Of a DNA stretch of 64,000 bases, positions 57,619 through 64,000 are shown in pieces. The position numbers and the translations under genes are program-made. Under the pieces are notes generated by a model. That model searched no databases. It was not told where the DNA came from and worked only from the letters and a program-made list of their open reading frames with translations. Source of the stretch: Folioceros fuciformis (lineage: Eukaryota; Anthocerotophyta; Anthocerotopsida; Anthocerotales); contig JBNGIO010006211.1 in NCBI GenBank assembly GCA_049999805.1, positions 1 through 64,000 of the forward strand, read 5' to 3'. The stretch's first letter is position 1; each line of letters begins with the position of its first letter.

Positions 57619-58203
57619 TCCCCTTCCCCGTAGGAGGAGTTTTTTTCCACCCCTTGTGCAGAAGAAGAGCCTGAACCAATCTGGCATGAAGTGCTAGCTG
57701 GTTTCTTGGATGAAGAAGGGGCCATCATAGCCTACAATTCAGAGGACAACAAGCTTGTCCAGCTGATGGCGGCCGGGGAGTGGAGAATTGACTGTACTCA
57801 TTCAACAACTGCGCTCCCATCTAAGGATGAACATCCAGGAGCCCCTAACTTAGTAGGCACGAGGCTGATACATGTGTCTGTGGCTAGGAAGATGAGAGGC
57901 CAGTTCCAATTTCTAGCCTTGGTTTGTCCTCAAGGTGAGGCGGCTCCTGTGACTATTTCCGCAAATCCGTCACAAACGCTAAAGGAGAAGATCGTTAAGA
58001 TGTTGGCAACCGGAGGAGTTCTAATGAACAGAGAGGGGAAGAAAGTGGAATATTATAGTGGTGTGTATCAGTCAGGTGATCATTTTTTTGTCGACATCCA
58101 CCTTAAGGAAGTGACTGCGTCGGCTCTTCCCCTGAAGGCGGAGTGGAGATGGACCTTATCAGCCCCATGGGCTGATGGTCAAGATGGGAAGGCTCTAGTC
58201 TAG
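57619..58203 (+). CDS. LINE ORF1-like protein (partial)
   Basis: One open frame runs from about 57631 (EEFFSTPCAEEEPEPIWHEV) through LAGFLDEEGAIIAYNSEDNK and ends in WADGQDGKALV with a TAG at 58201. No zinc knuckle is visible in the open part. Position before the endonuclease makes it the ORF1 equivalent, which binds element RNA in known LINEs. The 5' end of the frame is uncertain: an upstream segment (57198-57587) is in a different frame and starts outside the element. Confidence 0.5.
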
Positions 58204-58432
58204 GAAGGAAGGGGTGGTGAAGGGGGTGCGCCATACGAAGATGAGGCGGCTACGGAGGTGCGGAAATCAAAGCGGCTACAGCAGAAGTCGCAAGAGCGCA
58301 AGCCAAGTAGTCCTTGTGCAGGCTTGATGCATAGGGGCAACTCTCGTACATCGAAACCTAATGCAGGTAGAAAACTCTTGAGTAAGCAAAACAGCGCCAA
58401 TGGGAATTGACCGATTGGGGAAGTACGAACGA

Positions 58433-61400
58433 GGGTCTCACCTACGAGTTCTCTCCTGGAATGTGAGAGGGTTAGGAGGTCGGTCGAAATCGGCGTCAAA
58501 ATGCCGGAGGCTGCAGCACTTCTTACAAGAAGAGTTCGCTTGGGATGTGGTGTGTATTCAGGAACACAAGTTGTCGACTGAGCACATTCAGCGAATCAAG
58601 AAGATATTTCTACCAGGTTGAACAGTCTGTGGACGGGCAAGATCTGCAGAAGCAAGAGACAGTTACAACTCCAGTGAATGTGAGTCGGCCACGAGGGGAG
58701 GCGTCCCTATTACAATCCACCCAGAGCAAGCACAAAATGTGTTGGAGACAGGACAGGATGAAGCGGGGAGATTTGTGTGGGTGGTGATACAGACTTCTCA
58801 AGGCCCCCCTAGGCATTCGCAACATCTATGCTCCTAATGAGGCTTCAGAGAGGAGTATACAGTGGGGGAGACTTCAAATACCATGGATGTTGGCGGGGGA
58901 CTTCAATTTTGTCGAAAGGCGAGAGCACATACAAGGGACTAGCGAGGTGGATATTCGGAGGGTGCCTCTATCGTGGCAAGAACTAAGGGACACCAGTTAG
59001 AATGTGCAAGACCCCTGGCTGGCTCTGCCGGCGCATCGTCTACAGGACTCTCTCAGGTTCAGCTAGTCCAATCAGCAGCCGGTAGCTTATGGGGCCCGAA
59101 GATTGGGTAGATTCTATCTCCCCACTGGGTGGCTACCATTCGTGCAGGACTACTGTATTTTGGCTGGTACAGTGCTTTCGGACCACCACCCTATCAACTT
59201 GACCCTGCAGCTATCTCCCGAAGACCTCCGGCACAAAAGGGATAAGAGGGTTTTTCGGATGAATACGTCTCTTCTAGCGGAAGAAGGGGTGTATGAGCGC
59301 GTCAAGGAGCTATGGCAAGGAATAGAGCAAGGAAAGGAGTCGGTTGTGCTATGGCTCATGAGCGCGAACACCGACGCCACCACCTTCTTGAGGAGGCTGG
59401 GCGCGAAGCGCAAAAAAGACAAAGCTCGGATAGAGGACTTCTTGCAGGAGGAATTGGGGTACGTCCAAAGAATGGGGGAAGAGCGTGCGCTGACTTGGGA
59501 AGAGGAAAGCCGACTCCGGGAAATTCAATGCGACCTGGCAAAGCTTGAGGAGGACAGAGCTAGAGGATGGTACAAACGTGCTAAGGTAAAATGGGTGCAA
59601 GAACGTGACTGTCCCTCTAAGTTGTTCTTCGACAAGGTGGCAGCGAATCAGCATAAGTCAAGAATACCTACTCTCCCCGACGCACAAGGTATCAGGCAAG
59701 ACTCCCTTAGTGGTTTGAATTAACTGATCACATGCTTTTACGTAGGGATTTTTGCGAGTCTTGGAAACTGGCAGCCTGGGAGGATCTTTGGAGCCCATCC
59801 TATGGGCAGTTACCTGCTAAAGTGAAAGAGGAGCAACACAATGTTCTTGACAAGCCTATTACTGCTGCGAACGTGGCTCAAGCGCTGAAGGAGATGCCGA
59901 GGAACAAATCTCCAGGGCATGACGGAATCTCGTCCGAATTTCTGGCTTGGGGATGGGAGTTTATGAGTTCACTCTTCATGGAGGTAGTCAATACAATCTG
60001 GGAAGAAGGTAGTATGGGCCCATGGTTTAACCTAGGCCTCATCTCCCTTTTACCTAAACAGGATGCTAGTCTCTCCATTGCTAATTAGCGACCCATCACT
60101 TTGCTTACAACAACTTATAAAGTGATTGCCAAGGTCTTAGCAAACAGGCTCAAGCCATTTCTGGACGAGTGCTTGGAGGTGGAGCAACGGGGTGTCGTCC
60201 AGAACAGGTGTATTCTTGACAACTTGTTGCTTATGCGTGAGGCTAAGTTTAATGCCCTAGCTCATCATACCCCAACAGTGTTCATTTCCTTATATTTCTA
60301 TAAGGCTTATGACTCTGTTGAGTAGCATTTCCTATGGAGATGTCTGCGAAGCTTTGGGTTTGGCAACAACTTCTACAGGTGTATTGCAATTTTGTGTGAG
60401 GATGTAGGCACTATGGTCTCTGTCAACAGCTCCTTTACTAAAAGGTTTGGTATTACGCGTTCGGTACGGCAAGGCTGCCCACTGGCCCCATTCTTATTCA
60501 TCAGTCACTGACTTTCTCTTGCGAGCAGTCAAGAAGGATTCAAGGATTGAAGGCATCTAGAATCCCGATGGCTCGCAGTTGCATATCTCAGATTTTGCCG
60601 ACGACACCATGCTCTTCTCATCGGCAGATACGAATTCCTTAATAGCCCTGCTCTCTCAGGTACAAATTTTTGGGCAGCTATCAGGATGCAATGTGAATTG
60701 GAGTAAGACTAGGATGATGTGCATTAACTTGCAGGGGGAGCCGCCCGCATGCATTAGGCACATAGAGCGGGTCAAACCCGGCTCGTCTCACAAATACCTG
60801 GGCCTGCCGTTCCAAGAAGAGGAGGAGAATGCGGAGATTGGTAAATTTGTTTGTCTTCGGTTTATCCGAAAGGCAACCAGCTTACGACTTTTGGATCTTA
60901 GTCTCGCAGGCAGAATTGTAGTCATCAATCATATTTTGACCGCATCCCTGTGGTACTACTTGTTCTTGTGGGCTCCTAACAAGGCGGATCTGAGACGATT
61001 GCAACAGACAATTTCCAACTTCCTATGGAGCAAGTCTAAGGAGCTGCTCTCTTCTTCCCATAAGGTGGTGTGGCATCATATTATTCAGTGCAAGCGCTTG
61101 GGGGGACTGGGGTTGGTTGACCCCACGAGAAAAATGAAGAACTTACATGCGCAATGGGTGCTGAAGGCAGCTGGCCCAATGGATACCCTTGGAAAAGTTG
61201 GTTAACCCAACACTTGCAGCTATTTCATGTGGTTGCTCGAGGGCGGAGGTCTATGGATAATCTCCTGGAGGATAGGCCCGTGTTGGACACCAGGGACTGC
61301 TCCCCTCTCTTTGCTTCAATCTGTTGAAGTTTCTTGGAGGTGAAAACCTTTCTTATCTATGCCAAGCCCAGGAATAGGGATGATGTGCTGGGTCTCCCTC

Positions 61401-62392
61401 TCCAAGGCTTTCAGGGGATGTGGTCTCAGGATTTCCTTTCCCAGGTGTACAGGTCCCAAATCTTTGGTTCCGCTAGCAGAAGTGGCATTGTGCAGCTCGG
61501 ACACTTGTGGAACTATAGAGAGGCTGGTTGGAAATCAGCGGAGGAGACACTAGAAGAGTTTGGGGTCCCTATTGGGCATGTGAGGCTTATGCTTGCTTGG
61601 CTCCAGCAAGGGATGGCACAGGATGTGAAGCTAGCGCTGCTACAGGAAGCTCAGGTGGGCATCAATATGTGGGGAGCATACCCCATGGAAGATAGAGCAG
61701 GTGGCTCCAACTAGGAGTTGGACAAGCCCTTCCCAGATTTTGACAGAGCGGTGCTCGTGACATCAATGACAGATGAGGAAGGAATCCTATCTTATAGGAC
61801 GCTGAACATAGAGGGGCTGCTGGAGGAAAAGGGTAGAGCGGAAGGCACGAGGGATGGAGTCACCTTGAGAGGGATAACTATGCTATACAGGGCTAGGCGA
61901 GCGGGCCTTTGGCTTACCCAGGAAGAGCAAGGCAACAGGAAACAGGTCATGCAACAGCGTCCCATAAGATGTTGGTTTCGCTTGAAGGAGAATTGGGAGC
62001 TAATGATGCGCTCTGACCTATATGTGTGGCCTAGGAGCGCAGGAAGTAAGTAGGACACTACGAAGTCACTCTTCAATTTTCCGTCAGCAGCCGTGTACCT
62101 TTGGTTGGTGCGAGCTCAAAAATGTCCTCGGCGAAGTCGACTGGCTCCTAGATTGCGGCTCTCCCAGCGTCAGCAAAAGGCAACGATCAAACTCTTGTGG
62201 TCGACCTTAGGGATCCCCCCTAAGGAGAGGGTAACCATCTGGTGCTTTTTTCAAGCTTGCCTGCCTAACGCAGACCGATGGGACAGGTTGTTGGTGGCCA
62301 CGGGGGAGGAATGCTGCAGGTTATGCAACGTTGGCGCTTCGCATAAAAGCCAACATATTTTCTTTCAATGCAATTATGCGCAGGGTATCTAG
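58433..62392 (+). pseudogene. LINE ORF2 (endonuclease, reverse transcriptase, zf-RVT), disrupted
   Basis: In order: endonuclease start LRVLSWNVRGLGGRSKSASK (about 58440) with VVCIQEHKLS; a TGA at about 58619; IRNIYAPNEAS (about 58818); the AGDFNFVERRE block (about 58898); and SDHHPINLTL (about 59178). The reverse transcriptase shows MPRNKSPGHDGISSEFLAWG (about 59895), RPITLLTTTYKVIAKVLANR after a TAG at about 60086, FYKAYDSVE then a TAG, VRQGCPLAPF (about 60462), and the catalytic FADDTMLFSSAD (about 60593). KLGLPFQ-type, LGGLGLVDPTRK and zf-RVT residues (CRLCNVGASHKSQHIFFQC, about 62318) follow. At least four stops plus frame changes disable it. Confidence 0.85.
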
Positions 62393-62920
62393 CACGAAGT
62401 CGGTCGGTGGCTTCAGCGACTTCTCCCAGAGAGAGCCATCTTAGTTACCGAACAAACTGCCTTATTCAGGCTAGACGGACAGGCAGGGGGGCCACTTCTC
62501 AAATTCCAACGGTGGGGAGTGGTTTGGTCCCTATCATTGTTCTCCTTGTGGCAAAACTGGGCAGCAATGGTATATGGCGGGAGTGAGCCGGTAGTTAGGA
62601 AAGCTCTACTATGGCGCATTTGGGAGCAAGTACTGGTGGTCGCGGAAAGTATCCGAACGTCCACTCACACTAAGTTTAGGCGGAGAGAGTGGATGCTAGC
62701 AGGCTTCCTCCGACACAATGATCAATGGGATCACTTCTGCCCATCGGGCAGGTAAGGGCTGTGTCGCTCTTGATCGTAGGGAAGTTCAGCTTTGCTCGCT
62801 TCTGTAGCTTAGTCTTTGAGTGCAGGCTAAGATCTCATTCATTTGCGTACACAATTGAAAAGCCGTTAGTGTAGCTTAAACTACGAATAATCAGATTTTT
62901 TTTCTTCATGAAAAAAAAAA

Positions 62921-62932
62921 ATGTAAGGTGCA
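62921..62932. repeat. Target-site duplication, right copy
   Basis: atgtaaggtgca follows directly on the ten-A tail of the LINE and is identical to 57221-57232. Confidence 0.85.
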
Positions 62933-64000
62933 CCGTACAGCAAAATGCAGTATAACTTTCTTTCTAAAAGTAGATAGATGGATTGGTTTTTCTGAAGGAG
63001 TAAAGTATTCAGCTATACAATATGGAGCATTGGGCAAAACCATATGATTGAACATAATTTTTATGAGTGTTTTATGGCTCAAAAGGTTTGTTTGCAAATC
63101 TTATCTCAAATCTATAAAACCTTAAAGAATAAGAATTGACAACTCTCTGAACTTTTTTTGTTACTAGACATTGACAAGGGATTTAACAAGAGGTGGCTAT
63201 CAAAACAATATTGGTCTATTCTTAGGGCAACCATTATTCACACCCTTCGGAGCGACTGGATTGTGATCATTTTTAATGGGAGAACCTTGCAACTTGTAAC
63301 AAATTGCTTTGCCAAATTATGTGGCAATGACTCATATTCAATGTTGCTGGGCTATGTAGTCAAGAATAACCTAAAGAAGTTCAGGATATTGGATTGGTAA
63401 AAGATAAGGCTTGTAACATTCTCGTCCCAAAGCTATTATGTGAATTGAAATGATGCATCATTGGCAATGGGCAGTACCGCATGGAAGAGAACTTAGGCAT
63501 TGTAGTGCCACCATTGCTTTGTTTTTGTGCATGACACCAGACAAAGAGGACTTTTACAAGGTATTGTTAATTCCACGAACTTATGTACTTGAGGAGTAGG
63601 TGAATTTGATGGTGCAAAATGCTCGTGGAATTACTTACTTGGAAAGGGCCATTTTTTGCATTGACAACAAACTTAGATGGCCTCCTTAGGGTTGCTACAT
63701 CTTCTTGGCCTTCCTAAGGCTGCTACATCTCCTTGGCCGTAGCCCCAACCCAAGCTTAGACCCTATTCAAGCTTTTCCTCAACCATGCTTTGGCATGAGG
63801 TTAGACCAAAGTTAGGCCTATCCTTAAATGCAACCCAATGTTAGCCAAGTTTAGATGAAGAAGTGATGAAAAAATATAAGCAATATTGCTTACAAAGGAA
63901 GTTGGAACTCATGTTGCACAAGGCCTAGGCAAGGTAGATACTCCCCTCAAAAATATGTGCTAATTTTCATCATGAGAAGTCATATCATATCATTATTAGA
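62933..64000 (+). other. AT-rich decayed retroelement-like DNA
   Basis: An 80-codon frame (63158-63400, LLDIDKGFNKRWLSKQYWSI... and VIIFNGRTLQLVTN) weakly resembles the LINE reverse-transcriptase block that reads LDxxKAYDRVEWxFL...VLVNG. If so, it is the continuation of the old element split by the younger LINE. A short duplication (ttgctacatcttcttggcct/ctgctacatctccttggcc) lies near 63692-63740. Confidence 0.35.

Larger units (their letters stand above)
57233..62920 (+). mobile_element. Near full-length L1-type LINE with target-site duplication and poly(A) end
   Basis: A 5.7-kb element is bounded by the 12-bp direct repeat atgtaaggtgca and ends in ten A residues. It holds an ORF1-like region (about 57620-58202) and then an ORF2 region with all expected parts in order: apurinic-type endonuclease, reverse transcriptase and zf-RVT. 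Stops and frameshifts interrupt ORF2, so it is not autonomous now. The repeats and tail show that it arrived by target-primed reverse transcription, inside older retroelement DNA. Confidence 0.88.

Overview
The window is nuclear DNA from a land plant. Supporting signs are short GT-AG introns (mostly about 70-150 bp) in conserved eukaryotic genes, two long intronless PLS-class pentatricopeptide repeat (PPR) genes, a chloroplast-targeted split-barrel protein, a telo-box/TATA promoter on a ribosomal protein gene, and plant-type LTR and LINE retroelements. The PPR C-termini (AWKKPGQSWIE-like, E1/E2 without DYW) resemble those of seed-free plants, with lycophyte or fern the most likely. That placement is inference; the species cannot be read from the sequence. 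Five runs of N (10, 100, 400, 10 and 10 bases) mark a draft assembly.

Left part (1-13.4 kb): the end of a minus-strand copia-like LTR element, gene-poor DNA with a minisatellite and one decayed or unknown spliced ORF, then a complete 27-exon cytosolic isoleucyl-tRNA synthetase (+).

Centre-left (13.4-28.2 kb): a 28-34 bp minisatellite abuts the 3' end of an intronless PPR gene (-). Directly upstream on the same strand lies a complete 36-exon 5-oxoprolinase gene (OXP1, glutathione/5-oxoproline recycling) with one GC-AG intron. A second intronless PPR gene (+) diverges from OXP1 across about 0.7 kb. A small two-exon single-pass membrane protein (-) follows.

Centre (28.2-46 kb): an AT-rich gap-containing tract, an intronless APC6/CDC16 subunit of the anaphase-promoting complex (+), a small secreted/membrane-anchored Pro-rich protein (-), a two-exon GluTR-binding-protein/PGR7-like plastid gene (+), a satellite array, and an SHMT gene of the N-terminally extended plant class (-) whose 5' part is interrupted by a 400-N gap.

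Right part (46-64 kb): a complete four-exon ribosomal protein eS27 gene (+) starts a second copy of the GluTR-binding-protein module. In this copy the gene is a pseudogene (early stop plus frameshifts), and it is again followed by a satellite array and then by a 5'-truncated eS27 copy. This is a segmental duplication (copies A, B and partial C). The rest is retroelement DNA: a heavily decayed LINE and a nearly full-length LINE (57.2-62.9 kb) with EN, RT and zf-RVT segments, a poly(A) end and a 12-bp target-site duplication.

The genes are unrelated housekeeping, organellar and cell-cycle functions. There is no sign of a metabolic cluster. The main interest is structural: duplication and decay, satellites, nested retroelements, and the contrast between exon-rich and intronless genes.
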